Assembly: GCA_020348965.1 (NCBI GenBank)
Contig: CP070760.1
Location: 1,991,019-2,029,541, forward strand
Reading direction: 5' to 3'
Source: Candidatus Heimdallarchaeota archaeon
Lineage (GTDB): Archaea; Asgardarchaeota; Heimdallarchaeia; Hodarchaeales; Hodarchaeaceae
DNA length: 38,523 bases
Shown: piece after piece, positions 16,672 through 23,305 of the stretch
Layout: every line of letters begins with the position of its first letter
Position numbering within the stretch: position 1 is the stretch's first letter
Notes under the pieces: generated by a model
What the model was told of the DNA's origin: nothing
Seen by the model: only the letters and a program-made list of their open reading frames with translations
The model's database searches: none
Translations under genes and position numbers: made by a program

Positions 16672-16863
16672 CTTACCTTGTTTTTTTTAAGAATGGGCTA
16701 AATAAGACAATTTAGGTTTCAGTTCTTTAATTTAAAGGAGTTAGATTATATAAATAACTATTTTAAAAACTTGGTTGTTACTCTAAGTGAATCCTTATAA
16801 GAATAGATGACCATAGTGAGATGAATCAAGTTAATTAAGTCATAATTAAAATTGGTTTAATAG
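16672..16863. promoter_or_regulatory. Divergent promoter between QueG-like and TlpA-like genes
   Basis: An A/T palindrome CTTTAATTTAAAG lies near 16725-16738 and could act as a TATA element for the leftward gene. TTATATAAATAA near 16746-16757 is a good TATA for the rightward gene, giving it a leader of roughly 80-90 bases. A closer A/T-rich stretch at about 16829-16855 is an alternative. Confidence 0.4.
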
Positions 16864-17700
16864 ATGAAGAATAAATGGATAACTTTACTGATTTTAATGG
16901 TTTTATCGCCACTAACGATAGTTAATCATATAGAGTTGAGTTCATCTTATCCAACAAGCAGTACTGACTCCTCACAACTTTCAATCGGCACCACAGCACC
17001 AGACTTCACTCTGACTGACATCATGACTGGTGAAACTTTTTCGCTGACTGATTTTGAGGGAAAAGTTGTTATTCTCGACCTTTTTGCAACATGGTGTGGC
17101 CCTTGTGAACAAGCGATCCCAAAACTTAGGGATATTCACCGTTGCTATTCGGATGATGAATTAACAATTATTTCTGTTGATGTTGATGAAGATGAGGGGG
17201 AAAACGTTGTGAGAGATTACATCATTGATCATGATATGGAATGGCTGGTCTCGTTAGATACTAATTCTGTGATTGACGACAATTATGGTTCTGGCTACAT
17301 ACCGACGATGTATATCATTGATCACAATCAAATAATTGCTTATTCTGAAATCGGCTTTGACATTGAGGAAATAATAGAGACTTTGGATCAGCTCTCACTA
17401 GAACCCCTGACCCCTCTTCCAGAATATGCCTCAATCGATGAAATTCCCTTCTTTACTGATGTAGTGACTCCTCTCCTGATCGTGATTGGAATAGGATTTA
17501 CAATTTTTGTGGTTGTATACTTATGGTCCCAACAGAGAAAGAGAACAGAAGCATACCAAGCTCACCGATACAACCAATTCCCTTCTGTCCAAAAAGGAGG
17601 ATTTCTTGAAACTTGTCCTAAATGTGGCCATTCATTGAGTTTTCAAGCATTTTTTTGTCCATACTGTGGCTCTGACTTTAAGGAATTCTTTCAAAAATGA
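16864..17700 (+). CDS. TlpA-like thioredoxin on the cell surface with a cytoplasmic zinc ribbon
   Basis: A signal anchor (about 5-22) is followed by a redoxin domain (about 40-180). FATWCGPCEQAIPKL holds the redox pair C78/C81, and YIPT provides cis-Pro147. A membrane helix (199-221) comes next. The last 30 residues form a zinc ribbon, CPKCGH...CPYCG (C251, C254, C265, C268). The thioredoxin lies outside and the ribbon inside, so this is a membrane-spanning two-domain design unlike ordinary TlpA. It probably reduces or oxidises disulfides of exported proteins. The ribbon may bind nucleic acid or protein, or report redox state; that is inference. It has a promoter of its own and precedes the ferritin-like gene by 130 bases. 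Confidence 0.82.
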   Translation: MKNKWITLLILMVLSPLTIVNHIELSSSYPTSSTDSSQLSIGTTAPDFTLTDIMTGETFSLTDFEGKVVILDLFATWCGPCEQAIPKLRDIHRCYSDDELTIISVDVDEDEGENVVRDYIIDHDMEWLVSLDTNSVIDDNYGSGYIPTMYIIDHNQIIAYSEIGFDIEEIIETLDQLSLEPLTPLPEYASIDEIPFFTDVVTPLLIVIGIGFTIFVVVYLWSQQRKRTEAYQAHRYNQFPSVQKGGFLETCPKCGHSLSFQAFFCPYCGSDFKEFFQK

Positions 17701-17830
17701 TTAAAATTAGAAATCAATGAGGAGAAGGAAAAAGCCATAATCATTTGAGATAGTAGGAAGATTTAATTTTCTTCATTAAGTTGATTGTCCTAAAATGATT
17801 GGATGACTTCGATAAGGTTTAGAGGAGAAT

Positions 17831-18310
17831 GTGGAAAGTAAAATGAATGTTGAAGAACGAATTGAACTATTCAAGTCTCAAATTGAGCTAGAGAAAAAAA
17901 TTGTTGATACAGCTGAAAAGACTACTAAGAATATCGAGAATATTATTGTTCGTGAAATGATTTTAGGCATCGCGATGGATTCTCGTAAGCACGAATCCCT
18001 CTTAAACACGCTCATTGCTCTTCATGAAAAATTTGCTTTAATTGATGAAGAAACAACCGATCAACTGATAACAAATATAAGGGAACATATTCGACTCGAG
18101 AAAGAAGCAATTAATTCATACCAAAAATTACTTGACAGTCTTGAGGACGAAAAGGAAAAGATGATAATACAATTCATCTTAAAAGAAGAAGTTCGACACC
18201 ATAGATTTCTTAAATTGCTTCACAAACGATTTGTTGAGAAAATCACGTTTACAGGTGAAGATTATTGGGATTGGGCATGGAAAGACGTCGAATGGGGTGG
18301 AGGCTCGTAA
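17831..18310 (+). CDS. Ferritin-like four-helix protein
   Basis: 159 residues, nearly all helical, with the spacing of a ferritin/rubrerythrin-like bundle. Likely metal ligands are E19 or E21 (helix 1), D50 and H54 in AMDSRKHESLL (helix 2), E90 or E92 (helix 3), and E120 with H123 in LKEEVRHHRF (helix 4). The first ExxH is imperfect (SRKH with Asp one step earlier), so a complete diiron site is not certain. The GTG at 17831 has GAGG five bases upstream; an ATG four codons in is an alternative. It ends three bases from the convergent DUF302 gene. A role in iron, peroxide or oxygen handling is likely from family and context. Confidence 0.7.
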   Translation: MESKMNVEERIELFKSQIELEKKIVDTAEKTTKNIENIIVREMILGIAMDSRKHESLLNTLIALHEKFALIDEETTDQLITNIREHIRLEKEAINSYQKLLDSLEDEKEKMIIQFILKEEVRHHRFLKLLHKRFVEKITFTGEDYWDWAWKDVEWGGGS

Positions 18311-18312
18311 TA

Positions 18313-18705
18313 TCACTTTGATATAGAGTGAATTACTCGTTGCAGTTTGGTTCTGACTTCTTTTGCTATTGGTTTTACCTGAGGATTCCCAATCATCTCA
18401 AACATTTTCTCAGGATCGACTGCTGCAACTTTTGTGCCTTCTTCTAATTCTTGAACGATGACATTACATGGTAACAATAAGCCTATTTCTCTTTCCAACT
18501 CTAGGGCTTTCTTAGCAAAGGGTGGATTACATGCTCCCAAAATCATATACCGCTCGAAGTCCACATTCAATTTCTCTTTTAGGGTTTTTTTGACATCAAT
18601 CTTCGTCAGAACGCCAAAACCTTCTTCTTTTAGTGCCTTAACTGTTCTCTCAACCACTACATCGTATTCGTCATTGAGAATTGTGCTTATTTCATAATCT
18701 ACCAT
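18313..18705 (-). CDS. DUF302 protein
   Basis: The whole protein fits DUF302: a leading segment VVVERTVKALKEEGFGVLTK, the typical ERYMILGACNPPFAKKALEL, and IGLLLPCNVIVQE. The two cysteines (GAC, LPC) are family hallmarks. The biochemical role is unknown. DUF302 domains are found alone or joined to sulfur- or redox-related domains, and a heme or sulfur-linked role has been suggested for some. Here the gene sits tail to tail with a ferritin-like gene, which fits a redox setting. The ATG at 18705 is preferred to the TTG at 18717; no Shine-Dalgarno sequence is seen, so the transcript may be leaderless. Confidence 0.85.
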   Translation of the reverse strand: MVDYEISTILNDEYDVVVERTVKALKEEGFGVLTKIDVKKTLKEKLNVDFERYMILGACNPPFAKKALELEREIGLLLPCNVIVQELEEGTKVAAVDPEKMFEMIGNPQVKPIAKEVRTKLQRVIHSISK

Positions 18706-18850
18706 CGTACTAACCAATTATATCAATGTGAATTTTTCTTTTTGTAGACCCTCAGAGGGAATACGTAAAAAGTAGATAAAAACCAATCGAGAAAATTTCA
18801 ATAAAGAAGGAATTGTGAGCAGATTCATTGTTATTAAGGATTAACTTTCA

Positions 18851-19603
18851 CTAGCTTTCATGAAACATATCAACTGCATTAATTGCACACTCAATTGCTT
18901 TTTTGACACCTTCTTGAAATATGTCATAATTTTTTTCAATATCACCAGTATAAATATTCGTTTTTTCTACCAGATTTCCATCAGAGGTTAATATTGCACC
19001 AGTTAAAACGTCTCCTTTGACCGATCCAAAGATAAATACCAGCGATGATTCCATCTCAACACAAACAGCCCCATATTCAGCCCATTTTCGAAATTGGCTC
19101 ACATCTGGGGAGTAGTAGACATCTGTAGACCAAACAACTCCCGTATTATAGGGGATAGCTTGAGATTTTGCTGCATCACATAGTACACGATGGATTTCTG
19201 GATGTGCTGCTGCTGGGAATTCAATAGACGCGAACTGTGGTGATGTCCCCTCGTCTCGAACAGCAGCATGAGGGACGAATATAGCTCCGATCCCCATTTC
19301 TCTTCCTGGTTGAAGTGAACCACATGATCCAATCCGAATGATGATTCTCCCACCAGCACGATATGCTTCTTCTAATACGATCGCGGTACTGGGACAACCC
19401 ATTCCAGTCGTTAATACAGTAACAGGTATACCTTTCTTTGGAGTAAAACCTTTGTAAGAAACAAGACCACGATGTGATGCAGCTTCACGAGGGTCTTTCA
19501 AATAACTAGCAATTATGGGTACCCGATCAGGATTTCCGCTGATCAGACATACCTTGTCTACTGATTTTAATTTAATATGTGGTTGGAGGTTCGCCTGTTT
19601 CAT
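18851..19603 (-). CDS. Nucleoside phosphorylase (uridine/purine nucleoside phosphorylase family)
   Basis: It cleaves a nucleoside with phosphate to give a base and ribose 1-phosphate. Family motifs in order: ISGNPDRVPIIASYL (phosphate site, G and R), VLTTGMGCPSTAIVLEE, the RIGSCGSLQPG loop, and YGAVCVEMESSLVFIF, whose E and M bind ribose. The final ILTSDGNLV loop fits the base-acid position. These features favour the hexameric NP-I class, closest to uridine phosphorylase (Udp) and bacterial-type DeoD. The exact base is not decided by sequence. AGGTGA stands 7 bases before the ATG and a TATA-like ATATAATC near 19635. The symmetric repeat array at 19696-19757 is shared with the divergent ABC operon. 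Confidence 0.88.
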   Translation of the reverse strand: MKQANLQPHIKLKSVDKVCLISGNPDRVPIIASYLKDPREAASHRGLVSYKGFTPKKGIPVTVLTTGMGCPSTAIVLEEAYRAGGRIIIRIGSCGSLQPGREMGIGAIFVPHAAVRDEGTSPQFASIEFPAAAHPEIHRVLCDAAKSQAIPYNTGVVWSTDVYYSPDVSQFRKWAEYGAVCVEMESSLVFIFGSVKGDVLTGAILTSDGNLVEKTNIYTGDIEKNYDIFQEGVKKAIECAINAVDMFHES

Positions 19604-19695
19604 TAGAGAATCACCTAAATTAACGTAAGACTGATTATATGATTATTTCTTTTAACCAGTTGTATTCTTCTAAACAGTTTCGCTTGTTTTTGAGA

Positions 19696-19757
19696 TTGTA
19701 AAAAATTCTCGAGTGATTGTAAAATCTCTTTTACAAACAGTAAAAAGATTTTTACAA
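19696..19757. promoter_or_regulatory. Perfectly symmetric four-copy TTGTAAAA array
   Basis: TTGTAAAA occurs at 19696-19703 and 19717-19724. Its complement TTTTACAA occurs at 19729-19736 and 19750-19757. Spacing is 21 bp within each pair, and both inner and outer pairs share the same centre (19726.5). The two-turn phasing and exact nested symmetry suggest cooperative binding of two dimers or a tetramer. It lies upstream of the TATA boxes of both divergent genes (the nucleoside phosphorylase at about 19635-19642 and the ABC operon at 19795-19806), a position more typical of an activator than a repressor. The binding protein is unknown. Confidence 0.7.
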
Positions 19758-19794
19758 GCAGTAATCATCATATTTTCGCTGTCAGCATCTATAA

Positions 19795-19806
19795 GCTTAT
19801 AAATAC
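19795..19806 (+). promoter_or_regulatory. TATA box of the PLDc_N-ABC operon
   Basis: TTATAAATA with flanking purines and pyrimidines is close to the archaeal consensus. Transcription would start near 19828, leaving a leader of about 40 bases before the ATG at 19868. Confidence 0.55.
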
Positions 19807-19867
19807 CTTTTGTTAGTGTTTTACACAGAATAATTTCAATTAAAACAGTTGTAGCGAGGTCTTAACG

Positions 19868-20125
19868 ATGTTAGATTTTCTAAATGATTTCGGAGAGTTG
19901 ATTTGGATTATCTTACCCCTAGCAGCGCTTCAATTACTATTACTGGCAGTAAGTCTATGGGAATGGAATAGAAAAAAGGTAACCCTCGGTCAAAATAAGC
20001 TTATATGGTTGTTGATAATAGTATTCATCAATTTCATTGGACCAATCGCTTTTCTTATCTATACTCAAAGGATTAACACTGTAGACTTTACCAAGGAAAC
20101 TGAGGTCGATGAGTGGAGTGTATGA
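19868..20125 (+). CDS. Two-helix PLDc_N-domain membrane protein (YxlE-like)
   Basis: 85 residues with two membrane helices. WLLIIVFINFIGPIAFLIYT is the hallmark of the PLDc_N domain found in cardiolipin synthases and in small stand-alone proteins. In Bacillus subtilis the small PLDc_N protein YxlE precedes an ABC ATPase (YxlF) and permease (YxlG). The same three-gene order is seen here, with the next start only 3 bases after the stop. It may be an accessory subunit that steadies or regulates the transporter. It has no catalytic HKD motif. Confidence 0.8.
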   Translation: MLDFLNDFGELIWIILPLAALQLLLLAVSLWEWNRKKVTLGQNKLIWLLIIVFINFIGPIAFLIYTQRINTVDFTKETEVDEWSV

Positions 20126-20128
20126 CTT

Positions 20129-21058
20129 GTGAGTAATGTTGTTCAAATTGAGAATTTATCCAAGAATTATGGACAGATTAGAGCCCTGGATGATGTCATA
20201 TTAGCTATTCCAGAGGGGTCAATTTTTGGTTATCTTGGTCCTAACGGAGCAGGAAAGACAACGACGATGAAAATACTCGTAGGGCTGCTTCATTACACTG
20301 GATCTGTGAAAATCTTTGATCAAGAGGTAAGGTACAATTCAGTTGAAATAAATAAAAGAATTGGATTTCTTCCTGACGCAGAAATGCCAAAAAATGATTC
20401 TATTCATAGATTCCTTTCAATGACAGGGAAAATGAATGAAATATTCAATCGTGAAAAGAGAATTCAAGAAGTTTTAGCTGAATTAGGATTACGTAAACTT
20501 CGGAATAGAAAGATTGGAAATCTATCGAGGGGGCAAAGACAACGTGTAGGCCTAGCCAATGCACTACTGACTGATCCTCAGCTTTTAATTTTAGATGAAC
20601 CAAATAGTGGTCTTGATCCAGTCGCCCGAGTACGAGTGCTTTCTCTTCTGAAAGATTTAGCAAAAGATGGTAAATCAATCATTTTTTCCTCACATATTAT
20701 TGGAGAGGTTGATAAAATCGCAACAGATATTGCCATCATCCACCGTGGTAGGATTATCGAACAGGGCACGAGGAAAGATCTGTTCAAACGTTATTTAAGC
20801 CATGGAAAATATGTTCTTGCTGGAAAAGTCGACAGAGAAAAGGCACTGGCTTTGGATTACGTGAAATCATGCGACCGTGATTCATTAGGACGGTATATTA
20901 TAACTACACCAGGTGATATTCCAGAAGAACAACTCCTAGTTGATTTAATCCAAAAAGCTGGGTCAAAGATAAAGTATTTTTCATCTCTAGAATTTTCACT
21001 TGAGAATCTTTTCTTAGAATCGATAAATGGACGATTAATGGAAGGTGAGTACGCATGA
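20129..21058 (+). CDS. ABC transporter ATP-binding protein (YxlF-like)
   Basis: A complete ABC ATPase: Walker A GPNGAGKTTT, Q-loop region near GFLPDAEM, signature LSRGQRQRV, Walker B LLILDEPNSGLDP and the H-switch in FSSHIIGEVD. After the roughly 220-residue core comes a C-terminal extension (about 225-309), as in exporters of the DRA/YxlF group, which serve bacitracin, antibiotic or unknown lipid export. It starts at GTG 3 bases after the PLDc_N gene and overlaps the permease start by 4 bases (ATGA), so the three are translationally coupled. ATP hydrolysis would drive the membrane partner; the cargo is unknown. Confidence 0.93.
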   Translation: MSNVVQIENLSKNYGQIRALDDVILAIPEGSIFGYLGPNGAGKTTTMKILVGLLHYTGSVKIFDQEVRYNSVEINKRIGFLPDAEMPKNDSIHRFLSMTGKMNEIFNREKRIQEVLAELGLRKLRNRKIGNLSRGQRQRVGLANALLTDPQLLILDEPNSGLDPVARVRVLSLLKDLAKDGKSIIFSSHIIGEVDKIATDIAIIHRGRIIEQGTRKDLFKRYLSHGKYVLAGKVDREKALALDYVKSCDRDSLGRYIITTPGDIPEEQLLVDLIQKAGSKIKYFSSLEFSLENLFLESINGRLMEGEYA

Positions 21059-21810
21059 GGACAAAAAGTTTCCTGTATCAACTCCAAAATGAATTATGGA
21101 ACGAAAGAATCAAGATTCTAATTCTAGGTTTCTTATTCATTTTTCAAGTTCTCTCGAGCATAATCTCTATCTTTTACATGGAAGAAATATTGAAATTATT
21201 TGGCTTTGAATTCATAAATCCAGCACCTCCAACTGGAGAAGCAGCTTTTCTTGACTATTTTACTGATCAACTTATCTTCGGTTTACTAATTATGTCCCTT
21301 GGTACCATGAACATATTTTCAGGTGACATTGAGAATGGGTCGATTTGTTATTCTCTCACTAGGCCTATTAGTCGTACAAATTATTCGATAGCAAAACTAG
21401 TTGCTAGACTAACTGCATTAATTCTTCCCTTCGTTGTTGCCTCATTAATTGGTTGGGTTTACATGGCTATGATGTTTGAAGTTTTCCCCATCGAGAGATT
21501 ATTTTGGTCTCTTGTCATCTTAGTTTTGTTATACGCTTATTTAGGAACAGTTACTAGTGCTTTAAGCACACGCGTATCAGCACTCACTGCAGGTTTAGGT
21601 GCCATCGCATTATTTATTGTACAGTTTTCTCTCTCAGCCTTCAAACCAATCGAACTCCTCTCACCTTTTACTTATGCAGCAATTTGGAGTGATTTTCTTT
21701 TAGGTTCATCGATTGCTCTTGATGAAATCTTCTTGGGATTCGCCTTAATTGGTTGGATTCTGGTTCCTTTCATTATTTCAATCTTCTCAATAAAAACAAG
21801 AGACCTGTAG
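21055..21810 (+). CDS. ABC transporter permease (ABC-2 type, YxlG-like)
   Basis: 251 residues with six hydrophobic segments. An N-terminal helix follows the amphipathic QLQNELWNERIKILIL. The loop FSGDIENGSICYSLTRPISRTNYSIAKLVA is the coupling-helix region typical of ABC-2 permeases (quoted in part: GSICYSLTRPISRTNY). Closing helices extend to KTRDL. It overlaps the ATPase stop by 4 bases. With two ATPases and two copies of this subunit, a full exporter could be formed. The convergent neighbour is the membrane-bound wHTH regulator at 21861, which might respond to the same signal; that is inference. Confidence 0.87.
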   Translation: MRTKSFLYQLQNELWNERIKILILGFLFIFQVLSSIISIFYMEEILKLFGFEFINPAPPTGEAAFLDYFTDQLIFGLLIMSLGTMNIFSGDIENGSICYSLTRPISRTNYSIAKLVARLTALILPFVVASLIGWVYMAMMFEVFPIERLFWSLVILVLLYAYLGTVTSALSTRVSALTAGLGAIALFIVQFSLSAFKPIELLSPFTYAAIWSDFLLGSSIALDEIFLGFALIGWILVPFIISIFSIKTRDL

Positions 21811-21860
21811 GACTTAAATCCATGTTGGAAACTGATGAGTTAATTCTAAAGAGTGTTTCT

Positions 21861-22604
21861 CTATTCAATAAACTCTTGGGTCCCTCCCCCACGAAGTGTA
21901 ATTGGCAATCTTTTTCCCGAAGAGATGTAGAGATAAAAACCTGAAAGTATAAGACTGGCTAGAACAAGTAATCCACCAATAATAGTGACAAATGGAGAAA
22001 TTGGAATCATAAATTCTGCTTCTGGTATAAGGAGAATCAATCCGCAGACATTCGTCAAAACGATTGAAACTAGAATTTTGCGGTTTTCAGGTACAAAAAC
22101 AAGCCAGATGAAATTGTTTAACAGGAGGAGGGTCCACAGAGTTTTCGTACGATAAACAATAAGAAAAATTGATCCTAACGATAGAAAGATAAATAGAAGA
22201 CCTATAAGTACCAAATTTTGTGCAGTATATAACCCAACAATGAAAAAGAAGATATACCATGCTCCAAACACTATTTCAAGTGGATTCAACTGAGAAAATG
22301 CCAGGTAGAAATCAGAAAAAGGAGAAGGTCTAGATTCAACAGCTAAATCGATTAACAAGGCAGATCTTCTTCCAAGCTGCGTCAGAGAGTATTTTCCTTC
22401 TTGGTCTTTTTCAACCAAATTCGCCTTCGCTAGTAATGAAAGGTGATAGGCAACGTTTGATGAAGCAGGTAATTTTAATTTGTACAGAAATTCAGAATAA
22501 GGAACACGCATGTTGTTGTTTAGCATTCTTAGAATTTCACGACGAATCCTATGATTTAATGCTTTTAGAACCTCAGTAATCTCACTCTCTGGTTCTGGAA
22601 TCAT
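21861..22604 (-). CDS. Membrane-tethered ArsR-type winged-helix regulator
   Basis: The N-terminal wHTH (about 5-75) reads LKALNHRIRREILRMLNNNM, then LKLPASSNVAYHLSLLAKAN with a wing ending in KYSLTQLGRR, like ArsR and HTH_20 domains. From residue 105 on there are four to five membrane helices with little loop. The DNA-binding head would therefore work from the membrane surface, a design widespread in archaea. The C-terminus is short and soluble. The gene is transcribed toward the ABC operon end, and an inverted repeat at 22631-22650 overlaps its promoter, a likely self-control site. Its ligand is unknown. Confidence 0.78.
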   Translation of the reverse strand: MIPEPESEITEVLKALNHRIRREILRMLNNNMRVPYSEFLYKLKLPASSNVAYHLSLLAKANLVEKDQEGKYSLTQLGRRSALLIDLAVESRPSPFSDFYLAFSQLNPLEIVFGAWYIFFFIVGLYTAQNLVLIGLLFIFLSLGSIFLIVYRTKTLWTLLLLNNFIWLVFVPENRKILVSIVLTNVCGLILLIPEAEFMIPISPFVTIIGGLLVLASLILSGFYLYISSGKRLPITLRGGGTQEFIE

Positions 22605-22630
22605 ATGTATCGTCCGGGGGAGATATTAAT

Positions 22631-22650
22631 AATCTTGTATAATTAAGATT
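22631..22650. promoter_or_regulatory. Inverted repeat at the promoter of the membrane wHTH gene
   Basis: AATCTT and AAGATT flank GTATAATT, making a 20-bp dyad whose centre holds the A/T-rich core likely to be the TATA. It begins 27 bases upstream of the wHTH start codon. ArsR-type dimers bind sites of this size, so self-repression is a fair guess. Confidence 0.4.
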
Positions 22651-22849
22651 CTCAAACTTGAAGAAAAGATCAAATGATAGAGATCTATTAACTTCATTAT
22701 CCAGAGTCTGCAATTCTTTTACAATTATTAATAAAATAATGAAGGATTCCTTGTTGATATCAAGTCCGCAAGGAGACTACATATTTCAAATAAGAAGGCT
22801 CAAAGAAACATTTCGTAGAGTGGTTCTAAATCTAGATTGAGGTTAAAAA

Positions 22850-23251
22850 ATGTCACAAAAGTTTAAAGAATTGGAAAAACAAAAGTATATCAGCCTTACT
22901 ACGTTTTACAAGAGAGGAAAAGGAGTCGCAACACCAGTTAATTTCGCAACTGAAAATGATAAAATATATGTTAATACAAGTGCAAAATCTTGGAAAGTAA
23001 AACGCATCAAGGACAATCCTCGAGCCAAGATTGCTCCATGTACTATAAGAGGAAAAATCCTTGGAGAATCTATGGACGTATCAGTTCGTATCTTATCAGA
23101 GTCCGAAGAATCGAAGGCTAAGGAAGTGTTGGATCTGAAATTTAATAAAGGATTTGGTAAAATAATGTCAGGCATGTTTAACCTGTTTCAAAAGTTAAGG
23201 TTTTGGAAAGAACCAGATCAGAGGGTGTTTCTAGAAATAACTCAGGTATAA
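22850..23251 (+). CDS. PPOX-class probable F420- or flavin-dependent enzyme (Rv2061c-like)
   Basis: 133 residues forming one split beta-barrel of the pyridoxamine 5'-phosphate oxidase-like superfamily. KYISLTTFYKRGKGVATPVN, KIYVNTSAKSWKVKRIKDNP and IAPCTIRGKILGE match the F420-dependent group typified by mycobacterial Rv2061c. The conserved Lys and Arg residues (SAKSWKVKRI) would contact the cofactor phosphate. GAGGTT precedes the ATG. Substrate unknown; F420, FMN or heme are all used in the superfamily. Two more proteins with this fold lie 3.3-5.5 kb to the right. Confidence 0.85.
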   Translation: MSQKFKELEKQKYISLTTFYKRGKGVATPVNFATENDKIYVNTSAKSWKVKRIKDNPRAKIAPCTIRGKILGESMDVSVRILSESEESKAKEVLDLKFNKGFGKIMSGMFNLFQKLRFWKEPDQRVFLEITQV

Positions 23252-23305
23252 TTTATGCTATAAACCTTTAAGACTTCTAGCATCAAGGGATGACCCAAAC
23301 TTCTC

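Noticed and set aside
19099-19359. 86-codon frame inside the nucleoside phosphorylase gene
   Set aside because: Same-strand shadow frame; the phosphorylase motifs occupy the true frame throughout.
22658-22840. 60-codon frame from a TTG just before the PPOX gene
   Set aside because: The peptide shows no domain or membrane helix, the start is weak, and it lies in the leader of the PPOX gene. Not supported, though the region holds nothing else.
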